Shown here: piece by piece, positions 26,471 to 33,539 of the stretch | Position numbering within the stretch: the stretch's first letter is position 1 | Layout: each line of letters starts with the position of its first letter | Assembly: GCA_937907705.1 (NCBI GenBank) | Contig: CALCVP010000072.1 | Coordinates: 62,001 to 126,000, forward strand | Direction of reading: 5' to 3' | Origin: an uncultured Prevotella sp. | GTDB taxonomy: Bacteria > Bacteroidota > Bacteroidia > Bacteroidales > Bacteroidaceae | Length of the DNA: 64,000 nucleotides | Translations under genes and position numbers: made by a program | The notes under the pieces: model-generated | The model's database searches: none | What the model saw: the letters and a program-made list of their open reading frames with translations, nothing else | Told to the model about the DNA's origin: nothing

Positions 26471-26602
26471 GCAATGCTATTGACTTGCCATTGCATTGCT
26501 TTCGCTGCCTGATTGCAGTGCTCTTGGCGTTCGGTTGCATTGCTTTCGGCTTGTGACAACGGTGCAATGGCAAGCCGGTTGCAGTGCTTTTGCATGAAGC
26601 TT
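26471..26602. repeat. 22-bp-pitch repeat array, GCAATC family, six units (array 3)
   Basis: Units begin at 26471, 26493, 26515, 26537, 26559 and 26581. Five begin GCA[A/T/G]TGCT and four end in TT; 26559 is divergent but its GCAATGGC-AAG-CCGGTTGC core (26564-26582) is a near-palindrome with the same AAG centre as array 1. All but one unit read in one orientation. It lies in the 473-bp gap between the tRNA-Tyr promoter and the HU terminator; no gene was seen in that gap. Confidence 0.85.
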
Positions 26603-26712
26603 GAAGGCAAAATTCTTGTCTGCTTCAACCAATGTTGAACGCCTGATTTATGAAAGAAAAGCACCACGGGCGAGAAACTGAAGTAGTGGAGGACTGTGAT
26701 GGATATAAAGAA

Positions 26713-26743
26713 AAAGGCTTCTGCCGAATGGGTAGAAGCCTTT
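26713..26743 (-). terminator. HU gene terminator
   Basis: A 10-bp perfect stem (26713-26722 with 26734-26743) with an 11-nt loop; reading leftward it is followed by a T-run. Confidence 0.85.
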
Positions 26744-26765
26744 CTTCAAGTATGAAAAAATGTGA

Positions 26766-27038
26766 TTAATTTAATGCATCAGCGAGTTCAGCACCTGCTT
26801 TGAATTTAGCTACCTTCTTGGCAGCAATCTGTATCTTCTCTTTTGTGGCAGGGTTGATACCCTCGCGGGCAGGACGCTCGTTGACACTGAATGTGCCAAA
26901 GCCAACAAGAGCTATCTTGTCGCCAGCAACAAGCGCGTCTTTAATAGCGGCAACAGTTGCATCAAGAGCCTTCTTTGCATCTACTTTAGACAAGCCTGAG
27001 CCTGCTGATATCTTCTCTATAAGTTCTGTCTTGTTCAT
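26766..27038 (-). CDS. HU-family DNA-binding protein
   Basis: A 90-residue nucleoid protein with the complete HU fold: MNKTELIEKISAGSGLSK helices, the dimer core KIALVGFGTFSVNERPAREG and the DNA-contacting arm GINPATKEKIQIAAKKV. It is monocistronic with a strong promoter and a terminator. Its long upstream run of A/T may enhance transcription. It faces away from the rhomboid gene. Confidence 0.96.
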   Translation of the reverse strand: MNKTELIEKISAGSGLSKVDAKKALDATVAAIKDALVAGDKIALVGFGTFSVNERPAREGINPATKEKIQIAAKKVAKFKAGAELADALN

Positions 27039-27094
27039 AATTATAATTTGTTTAAAATATTGGTATTTATAGTTGTTTCAGCGATTTCGTTTCG

Positions 27095-27125
27095 CAAATA
27101 TAGGTCAAACCTTTTAAAAACCAAA
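27095..27125 (-). promoter_or_regulatory. HU promoter
   Basis: On the minus strand, TTTG (27122-27125), a 19-bp spacer and TATATTTG (27095-27102), 57 bp before the start codon. Confidence 0.8.
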
Positions 27126-27250
27126 CAAAAAATAAAAAAAAGTGAAGAATTTGAGGAAAAAAAGTTGCTTAACAACTTATTTTATAGACTATGACGGATA
27201 TTTTTCGTAATTTTGCGACGATTTCTATTGATTTTTCAAATCCAATAAAT

Positions 27251-28177
27251 ATGTTTAGAATACCTCCGATAACAAAGAACTTACTGATAATTAACGTGTT
27301 GATGTTTGCTGCCACTTTCGTGTTCCAACGTGTGGGGGTAGACTTTGAAACGCTCTTTGGCCTACACTTCTTTTTGGCTTCAGATTTCAGCATCTATCAG
27401 CTGATAACTTACATGTTCATGCATGGCAACTTCCAGCATCTGTTTTTCAATATGTTTGCCTTATGGATGTTTGGCCGTGTAGTTGAAAGTGTATGGGGTC
27501 CGAAGAAGTTCTTGACCTTCTACTTTGTTTGCGGAATAGGCGCAGGATTGGTGCAGGAAGTCAGCCAGCTGGTATCACTTTATATGTTGGCATCAGACCA
27601 AATACCAGGGTTTGTAGCCTCCAACATTATGGAGGTGGCACACAACAGCCAGCAGTTGCTCAACATGTGGACCACAGTAGGTGCATCGGGTGGCATTTAT
27701 GGCATTCTGCTGGCCTTTGGCATGCTCTTTCCGGAAGAACGCATATTTATATTCCCGTTGCCGGTGCCCATCAAGGCCAAATGGTTTGTTTGCCTTTATG
27801 TGGTAATAGAACTGCTCATGGCGCTGACCACTCCTGGCGACCAAGTGGCTCATTTTGCGCATCTCGGTGGTATGCTCTTTGGCTATTTACTCATCAAATA
27901 CTGGCGCAATGGTTCGGGCAACAATTACTTCGGACGCTCCAAAGGGCAGCAGTTCTTTGACAAACTGAAGCAGAATTGGGAGCAACACAACCGTAAACGT
28001 AACGACAACTTTAGTAATCATGCTAACAGAAGAAGTGAATCAGACTGGGAATACAACCAGCGCAAAAAGGCTGAAGAAGACGAGTTGGACCGTATTCTTG
28101 ACAAAATAAAGCGCAGCGGATACGACAGCTTGACGGATGAAGAAAAGAAAAAACTGTTTGACAACAGTAGGAAATAA
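27251..28177 (+). CDS. Rhomboid family intramembrane serine protease
   Basis: About 308 residues with six or more membrane segments. The catalytic Ser is in VGASGGIYGILLAF and the catalytic His in HFAHLGGMLFG; the HGNFQHLFFNMFALW stretch in TM2 is the family's H-x-x-x-N motif. A charged, coiled-coil-like tail of about 85 residues follows the last membrane segment. I start at MFRIPPITKN (27251): a -7-like TAATTTTG at 27208-27215 would place the transcript start after the earlier ATG at 27191. It is followed by an EEP-family gene, a pairing that suggests a unit. Confidence 0.9.
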   Translation: MFRIPPITKNLLIINVLMFAATFVFQRVGVDFETLFGLHFFLASDFSIYQLITYMFMHGNFQHLFFNMFALWMFGRVVESVWGPKKFLTFYFVCGIGAGLVQEVSQLVSLYMLASDQIPGFVASNIMEVAHNSQQLLNMWTTVGASGGIYGILLAFGMLFPEERIFIFPLPVPIKAKWFVCLYVVIELLMALTTPGDQVAHFAHLGGMLFGYLLIKYWRNGSGNNYFGRSKGQQFFDKLKQNWEQHNRKRNDNFSNHANRRSESDWEYNQRKKAEEDELDRILDKIKRSGYDSLTDEEKKKLFDNSRK

Positions 28178-28327
28178 ACCATGGAGACTGCACCGCTGCC
28201 TGTGGCAACAGGCGTTTCATAAAAAGGCAATAGGCAGTTGATATGTCTCGCTGTCAGCATGGGCTTGGCCTATGGCATGGGGTGAGATGTATATAGCCTG
28301 TTGAATACACTGACACAATCAAGAATA

Positions 28328-29410
28328 ATGGCTGCAAAAATAACTCATTTCGCACTGAAAATATTGGTAGGGGCCAATGTGGTAGCCGCATTGCTCATGC
28401 TGCTTGTTGGTTATTCAGACCGTTTGCACCCTACCGAGCATCCCCTGTTGGCCAGTGCAGGACTGGTGTTTCCTGCTTTCTTGCTGGTCAACTTCTGTTT
28501 TATGGTCTTTTTCGCTTTCGTAAAGCGGCGCTATGTATTGGTATCTTTCATAGGCTTTGTGTTGGCATACGAACCCGTAACAACCTATTGGCCCGTAAAT
28601 ATTCCCGACAATCCGGCACCAGGGTCCATAAAGGTCATGTCGTTTAACGTGCTTAACTTTTGCAATGCAGGCGCACCTTCCAATGAGCCAAACCCTATTC
28701 TTGACTATATACTCAACAGCGATGCCGACATTGTTTGCTTGCAAGAAGGGGTGATGAAACCGGATATAGTGGAGCGCGTATTGCCAGTCTACCATTATGT
28801 TGACTCCGCCAGGGGCGGCCCTAATAGCGACTGTCTGCTGCTGTTTAGCAAATACCCTATATTGAAGAAGGAACATATCAAATACGAATCAAAGGGCAAC
28901 CTCAGTGCAGCCTTTAAGTTATTGATAGATAAAGACACCGTAACCGTTGTCAATAACCACTTTGAAACCTCTGGACTCTCTAAGGAAGACCGCGCAGGGT
29001 TTAAGGAAATGGTAAAAGGAGAAGCACATACCCGGCAAATGAAGTCAGAGTCGAAACGGCTCATTGTCAAGTTGGGAGAAGCGGCAAAAAAACGCGCGCC
29101 ACAGGCAGATGCCGTGGTCAAATACATTCAGCATGCCAAAGGCAGCGTGATACTGTGTGGCGATTTTAACGACAGTCCTATCTCCTACACACATTATATA
29201 TTGGCCAAACAGCTGACAGATTGCTATCGGGCAACGGCCAATGGTCCGGGAATTTCCTATCATCACAATGCCATCTTTGTGAGAATAGACAACATAATGT
29301 GCTCTGATGACTGGACACCTTACAGCTGTACGGTAGACCGCAGTATAGGTTATTCAGACCACTATCCAATCTATTGCTGGCTCAAAAAAAGCAGCAATGA
29401 TGGCAAATAG
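28328..29410 (+). CDS. Endonuclease/exonuclease/phosphatase family membrane protein
   Basis: About 360 residues. Three hydrophobic segments occupy the first ~90 residues (LVGANVVAALLMLLVGY, GLVFPAFLLVNFCFMVFFAF, YVLVSFIGFVLAY), followed by the EEP catalytic domain: IKVMSFNVLNF, ADIVCLQEG with the metal-binding Glu, VVNNHFETSG, GSVILCGDFNDSP and IGYSDHYPIYC with the Asp-His pair. The start is taken at 28328 (MAAKITHF); an upstream ATG at 28301 is less likely. The substrate of such membrane-anchored EEP enzymes is not known; a nuclease or phosphodiesterase acting outside the membrane is plausible. Confidence 0.88.
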   Translation: MAAKITHFALKILVGANVVAALLMLLVGYSDRLHPTEHPLLASAGLVFPAFLLVNFCFMVFFAFVKRRYVLVSFIGFVLAYEPVTTYWPVNIPDNPAPGSIKVMSFNVLNFCNAGAPSNEPNPILDYILNSDADIVCLQEGVMKPDIVERVLPVYHYVDSARGGPNSDCLLLFSKYPILKKEHIKYESKGNLSAAFKLLIDKDTVTVVNNHFETSGLSKEDRAGFKEMVKGEAHTRQMKSESKRLIVKLGEAAKKRAPQADAVVKYIQHAKGSVILCGDFNDSPISYTHYILAKQLTDCYRATANGPGISYHHNAIFVRIDNIMCSDDWTPYSCTVDRSIGYSDHYPIYCWLKKSSNDGK

Positions 29411-29474
29411 TGAGCAAAACGATAAAAAAGAGCAATAAAAAGCATTTATTTTTTCAAAGTAAAGGAAAAATAAT

Positions 29475-29482
29475 TATCTTTG
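29475..29482 (+). promoter_or_regulatory. -7 element upstream of secDF
   Basis: TATCTTTG 51 bp before the secDF start. The expected -33 position reads TTTT rather than TTTG. Confidence 0.5.
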
Positions 29483-29532
29483 CACGCTATAATGTCAAAT
29501 TTGAGAAACATCAAAATTAATAATAACAAAAA

Positions 29533-32500
29533 ATGCAGAACAAAGGAATTGTAATTGTTACAGCCGTCCTACTGACTCTTGCAAGCATTTTCTATTTGTC
29601 GTTCTCAGTTGCTACAAGCTATTACGATAGTCAGGCAGCTAAGATAAAAGACCCAATCGCTGCACAGGATTATAAAGATTCCGTGAAGTATCTTGGCGTC
29701 TATTCATATCAGAAATGTCTTGAAACCCAGATAGGTTTAGGTCTTGACCTGAAAGGCGGTATGAACGTGATCCTTGAAATCTCTGTTCCAGATGTAGTGA
29801 ATGTGCTCGCTGACCACAAGACAGATGCAGCCTTCGTAAAGTCTATGGAACAGGCTAAAAAGGAAGAAGAGACAAGCCAGAAAGATTTCATCTCTCTGTT
29901 TGTCAAGTACTATCACCAGAATGCGCCAGGTCACCGCTTGGCTGAAATCTTTGCCACACAGCAACTGAAAGGTCAAGTGACCACACAAAGTTCAGACGCA
30001 GAGGTAGAGAAAGTGCTCAGAAGCGAAGTGCAGTCTGCTATTGACAACTCTTATAATGTAGTGCGCAACCGTATCGACAAGTTCGGCGTGGTTCAGCCAA
30101 ACATCCAGAAACTGGAGGGACAAGAAGGTCGCATTATGGTTGAAATGCCTGGTATTCGTGAGCCAGAGCGTATCCGTAAGCTCCTTCAAGGCAGTGCAAA
30201 CCTTGAGTTTTGGGAAACTTTCAATAGCGAAGAGGTTACTCCTTACCTGCGTCAGCTTGACCAGCGTATGGTCAACAACGGCCATGAAGCAGACACGGCA
30301 GCTGTGAAAGACAGTGCCGCTGCCAAGAAAGAAGTAGCCAAGAGTGATGATGCTAAACCTAAGTTCAGCATCAACAAGAAAAATACCGCTGCCAAGGCAG
30401 CAGCCACTACACAGCAAGCACAGTTTGAACAGGCCAAGAAACAAAACCCGTTGCTGGCAGCTTTGCAGTTGGCTCCACAAGGATCGTTGAGCATCGTGGG
30501 CTATGCTAACGCACGCGACACCGCTTATATCAACAAGATTATCTATTCTCAGGTGGCAAAACAAGTGCTCCCGTCAGACGTTAAGTTGCTGTGGGGTGCC
30601 AAACCAGCTGAAGGTATACAGGCAAAGAACGTGTATGAACTGTATGCCATTAAGGTAACACAGAGCAATGGACGCGCTCCATTGGAAGGAGATGTTATCA
30701 CAGACGCTAAAGATGAGTTCGACCAAATGACCGGTCGCCCATCAGTCAGCATGACAATGAATTCAGATGGTGCCCGCCGTTGGGCAGCATTGACCAAAGC
30801 AAACGTAGGTAAAGCCATCGCTATTGTACTTGATGGCGTTGTATACAGTGCTCCTCGTGTAAATGGCGAGATATCAGGCGGCTCTTCACAGATTACAGGT
30901 AACTTTACCGTAGAAGATACAAAAGACCTCGCTAACACTTTGAAGTCTGGTCGTATGCCTGCTCCTGCACGCATCGTTCAGGAGGAAGTGGTAGGTCCTT
31001 CATTAGGTGCTCAGTCAATCCAGCAGGGCCTTGTCTCATTCGTTGTAGCCTTTGTCATCTTGATGATCTACATGATTCTGATGTACGACTTCATCCCTGG
31101 TATGATGGCTAACTTGGCATTGCTGGTCAACTTGTTCTTTACCTTGGGTATATTGACGTCGTTCCAGGCGGCACTTACCATGCCTGGTATAGCCGGTATC
31201 GTACTTACCTTAGGTATGGCGGTGGATGCCAACGTGCTTATTTATGAGCGTACAAAGGAAGAGTTGCGTAAGGGCAAGCAGCTGAAGCAAGCTGTTGAAG
31301 AAGGTTACGGTAACGCTTTCTCTGCTATTTTCGACTCAAACTTGACATCAATCATAACAGGTGTTATCCTCTATGTATTCGGTACAGGTCCTATTCGCGG
31401 TTTCGCTACCACATTGATTATAGGTATCTGCTGTTCATTCTTTACCGCTGTCTTCTTGACTCGTCTCGTTTACGAGCATCAGATGAAGAAAGACAGGTGG
31501 CAGAATCAGAACTTTACCACCCGCTTCTCACGCAATTTGATGCAGAATACCCACTTCAGCTTCATGAGCATGGCTAAAAAAACCATGTACGTTGCTATCG
31601 CCGCTGTGGTAATCTTCCTTGTTAGCTTCGGCGTAAGAGGATTGAGCAAGAGCATCGATTTCACTGGTGGCCGCAACTATGTCATCAAGCTTGAGAAGAA
31701 TGTAGAACCAGAGCAGATTACAGAAGCATTGCGTCCTGCATTCCCGGGAAGTACTGTCAGCGCATTGGCACTGGGTACAGACGGACAGACTATCCGTGTG
31801 TCAACCAACTATAAGATAGACTCTAACAGCCCAACCATCGACAATGAAGTTGAGAATATACTGTATAAGGCTCTTTCCAAGGCGGGCTATGTAACCCAGA
31901 AGAGTGTAGAAGCGTTCAAGAATCCTGATGTACGTGCAGGTGGTTCTATCATCAGCAGTACCAAGGTCGGTCCTTCTGTGGCTAAGGATATTACCAACGG
32001 TGCCATCATTAGTGTATCAATCGCCTTGCTGGCCATATTCCTTTACATCTTGATACGTTTCCACAACATTGCCTTCTCTATCGGTTCAGTGGTAGCATTG
32101 GCATTGGATACCATAGTTGTTATTGGCTTCTACTCATTATTATGGGGCATCGTTCCATTCTCTCTTGAGATAGACCAGACGTTTATTGGTGCCATCCTGA
32201 CGGTTATCGGTTACTCTATCAACGATAAGGTGGTGGTATTTGACCGTATCCGTGAAAACCTTGGCTTGTACAAGAACAAGGATTACTTCTCTCAATTCAA
32301 CAACTCATTGAACGAGACATTGGCCCGTACTATCAACACCTCATTGTCTACCTTGATTGTGCTGCTGTGTATCTTCTTCCTCGGAGGTGAGAGTACACGT
32401 AGCTTCTCATTCGCAATGATCTTGGGTGTGGTATTCGGTACGCTGTCATCTATCTTCGTTGCAGCTCCTGTAGCTTACTATACCTTGAGTCGCAGGGCTC

Positions 32501-32538
32501 GTAAGGAACCTAAAAACTTGGAGGTTGCGCAGGCTTGA
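29533..32538 (+). CDS. secDF: Protein translocase subunit SecDF (fused)
   Basis: A 1001-residue inner-membrane fusion of SecD and SecF that uses the proton gradient to pull proteins from the Sec channel. Seen: TM1, the SecD motif IGLGLDLKGGMNVILE, the periplasmic P1 region with an inserted Ala/Lys-rich stretch at about 260-310, the head-domain VSMTMNSDGARRWAALT, the SecD TM block with LTLGMAVDANVLIYER, then SecF from about residue 680 with SIDFTGGRNYVIKLE and LTVIGYSINDKVVVFDRIRE. A fused SecDF is usual in Bacteroidota. It fits the heavy secreted load of this window. It ends at a strong terminator. Confidence 0.96.
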   Translation: MQNKGIVIVTAVLLTLASIFYLSFSVATSYYDSQAAKIKDPIAAQDYKDSVKYLGVYSYQKCLETQIGLGLDLKGGMNVILEISVPDVVNVLADHKTDAAFVKSMEQAKKEEETSQKDFISLFVKYYHQNAPGHRLAEIFATQQLKGQVTTQSSDAEVEKVLRSEVQSAIDNSYNVVRNRIDKFGVVQPNIQKLEGQEGRIMVEMPGIREPERIRKLLQGSANLEFWETFNSEEVTPYLRQLDQRMVNNGHEADTAAVKDSAAAKKEVAKSDDAKPKFSINKKNTAAKAAATTQQAQFEQAKKQNPLLAALQLAPQGSLSIVGYANARDTAYINKIIYSQVAKQVLPSDVKLLWGAKPAEGIQAKNVYELYAIKVTQSNGRAPLEGDVITDAKDEFDQMTGRPSVSMTMNSDGARRWAALTKANVGKAIAIVLDGVVYSAPRVNGEISGGSSQITGNFTVEDTKDLANTLKSGRMPAPARIVQEEVVGPSLGAQSIQQGLVSFVVAFVILMIYMILMYDFIPGMMANLALLVNLFFTLGILTSFQAALTMPGIAGIVLTLGMAVDANVLIYERTKEELRKGKQLKQAVEEGYGNAFSAIFDSNLTSIITGVILYVFGTGPIRGFATTLIIGICCSFFTAVFLTRLVYEHQMKKDRWQNQNFTTRFSRNLMQNTHFSFMSMAKKTMYVAIAAVVIFLVSFGVRGLSKSIDFTGGRNYVIKLEKNVEPEQITEALRPAFPGSTVSALALGTDGQTIRVSTNYKIDSNSPTIDNEVENILYKALSKAGYVTQKSVEAFKNPDVRAGGSIISSTKVGPSVAKDITNGAIISVSIALLAIFLYILIRFHNIAFSIGSVVALALDTIVVIGFYSLLWGIVPFSLEIDQTFIGAILTVIGYSINDKVVVFDRIRENLGLYKNKDYFSQFNNSLNETLARTINTSLSTLIVLLCIFFLGGESTRSFSFAMILGVVFGTLSSIFVAAPVAYYTLSRRARKEPKNLEVAQA

Positions 32539-32611
32539 GCAAGGAGTTGAACAGACAGAAACACATAACAGCATAACTCAAGTCTTTCATAAAGACTGAT
32601 TATTGCATACG

Positions 32612-32653
32612 CAAAGAGAGGCTGGAAGATTATCTTCTTCCAGCCTCTCTTTG
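32612..32653 (+). terminator. secDF terminator
   Basis: A perfect 18-bp stem (32612-32629 with 32636-32653) and a 6-nt loop, 74 bp after the stop. Confidence 0.9.
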
Positions 32654-32764
32654 TGTATTGTTTGGTTTACAGCAGATATATTTGTATGGCTTTGCAGAAT
32701 ATCGTGGCATAAATCTGTCTAACTTGATAGGCGATATCCTAAAAAGTAAAGCCTGTCCGGCATC

Positions 32765-32852
32765 CAATCACTTGCCTGTATGATTGCAATCGTGATTTAT
32801 CGGGTGAGCCATCGTCTGTTTGTATGATTGCAATCACTTGTTTATATGGCAA
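32765..32852. repeat. 22-bp tandem array with CAATCA...TGATTG palindromic units (array 4)
   Basis: Four contiguous 22-bp units start at 32765, 32787, 32809 and 32831. Units 1 and 3 begin CAATCA or CCATCG and end GTATGATTG, so each is an end-to-end palindrome; unit 4 again begins CAATCACTTG. Across each junction this yields GATTGCAATC. Same pitch as the GCAATC arrays but a different core. It lies between the secDF terminator and tRNA-Met. Confidence 0.75.
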
Positions 32853-32900
32853 TAAAAAACAGCGACCTGCATCGAAATGCAAGTCGCCGTAATAGAAGCG

Positions 32901-32974
32901 TGGGCCATCTAGGGCTTGAACCTAGGACCTCCAGATTATGAGTCTGTTGCTCTAACCAACTGAGCTAAAAGCCC
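32901..32974 (-). tRNA. tRNA with CAT anticodon (tRNA-Met, elongator, or tRNA-Ile2)
   Basis: A 74-nt cloverleaf: acceptor GGGC... pairing GCCC with one mismatch, D-arm AGCTCAGTTGGTTAGAGC, anticodon loop with CAT in CAGACTCATAATCTG, variable AGGTC, T-arm TAGGTTCAAGCCCTA. The first acceptor pair is G-C and the anticodon stem lacks the three G-C pairs of the initiator, so it is an elongator Met or a lysidine-modified Ile2; the sequence alone does not separate these. Discriminator A; CCA not encoded. Confidence 0.9.
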
Positions 32975-33007
32975 GTCTCAACCATAAGGTGGTTAAGAAT
33001 TCGTGTG

Positions 33008-33039
33008 CAAAGGTACAGTTATTTGGTTAAATAACCAAA
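33008..33039 (-). promoter_or_regulatory. tRNA-Met promoter
   Basis: On the minus strand, TTTG (33036-33039), a 20-bp spacer and TACCTTTG (33008-33015), 34 bp from the tRNA 5' end. The tRNA-Leu promoter has the same -7 box and spacer. Confidence 0.8.
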
Positions 33040-33409
33040 TTTTTTTTGTAAAATGTGTGCTTTTAGCCCTATAAATGTGTGCTTTTAGGCTGTTAATGGT
33101 GCCTTTATACCTGTTTTTAATGAATTTGAGCGCAACCTTCTTTACCGTATGGTTGCTTTAAAGCGGAAATACAGAAGCTTGTATGGCTTATTACAAAGAA
33201 TTGTATGTGGATGCCGCTTCTCGTACAAGGAGAAAATGCAAGTAGCATGAGGGAGAGTGCAAGTTGTATAAAGGGAGTATATAAGCAACTGTTATTAAAA
33301 TACGAGATGCATGTAAAGTTGTTATGAATGGCAAGTTATAAAGCACTGTTAGATTATGTAAACAATTGTGTATTCAATGAAAATAAGTTTTAATTTTGGT
33401 CTATTAATC

Positions 33410-33440
33410 TTGCATTTGCGCCCAAGTTGGTGTAACTTTG
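33410..33440 (+). promoter_or_regulatory. Promoter for the Ca-ATPase operon
   Basis: TTG (33410-33412), a 20-bp spacer and TAACTTTG (33433-33440), 100 bp before the start codon at 33540. Confidence 0.75.
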
Positions 33441-33539
33441 CACACATAGTATGAAACAACAGCAGGCGAAGAAGCTCTTCAAAGCGTTGTGGCAGACTAT
33501 TTTCTTAATTGTATTAATGTATATCTATTTATTTTTTTA

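Larger units (their letters stand above)
32975..33539. other. 565-bp gap between tRNA-Met and the Ca-ATPase gene
   Basis: It contains the tRNA promoter (33008-33039) and the ATPase promoter (33410-33440). In 33060-33390 I see short imperfect direct repeats such as GCAAGT but no stable period, hairpin or gene. Confidence 0.5.

Noticed and set aside
30340..30480. Ala/Lys-rich stretch in SecDF as an assembly error or insertion element
   Set aside because: The reading frame stays open, and low-complexity inserts in the periplasmic region are compatible with Bacteroidota SecDF.
33160..33380. Possible further 22-bp array upstream of the Ca-ATPase
   Set aside because: GCAAG-like words occur at 21-, 26-, 24- and 22-bp spacing, not a constant pitch, and do not match any of the three cores.
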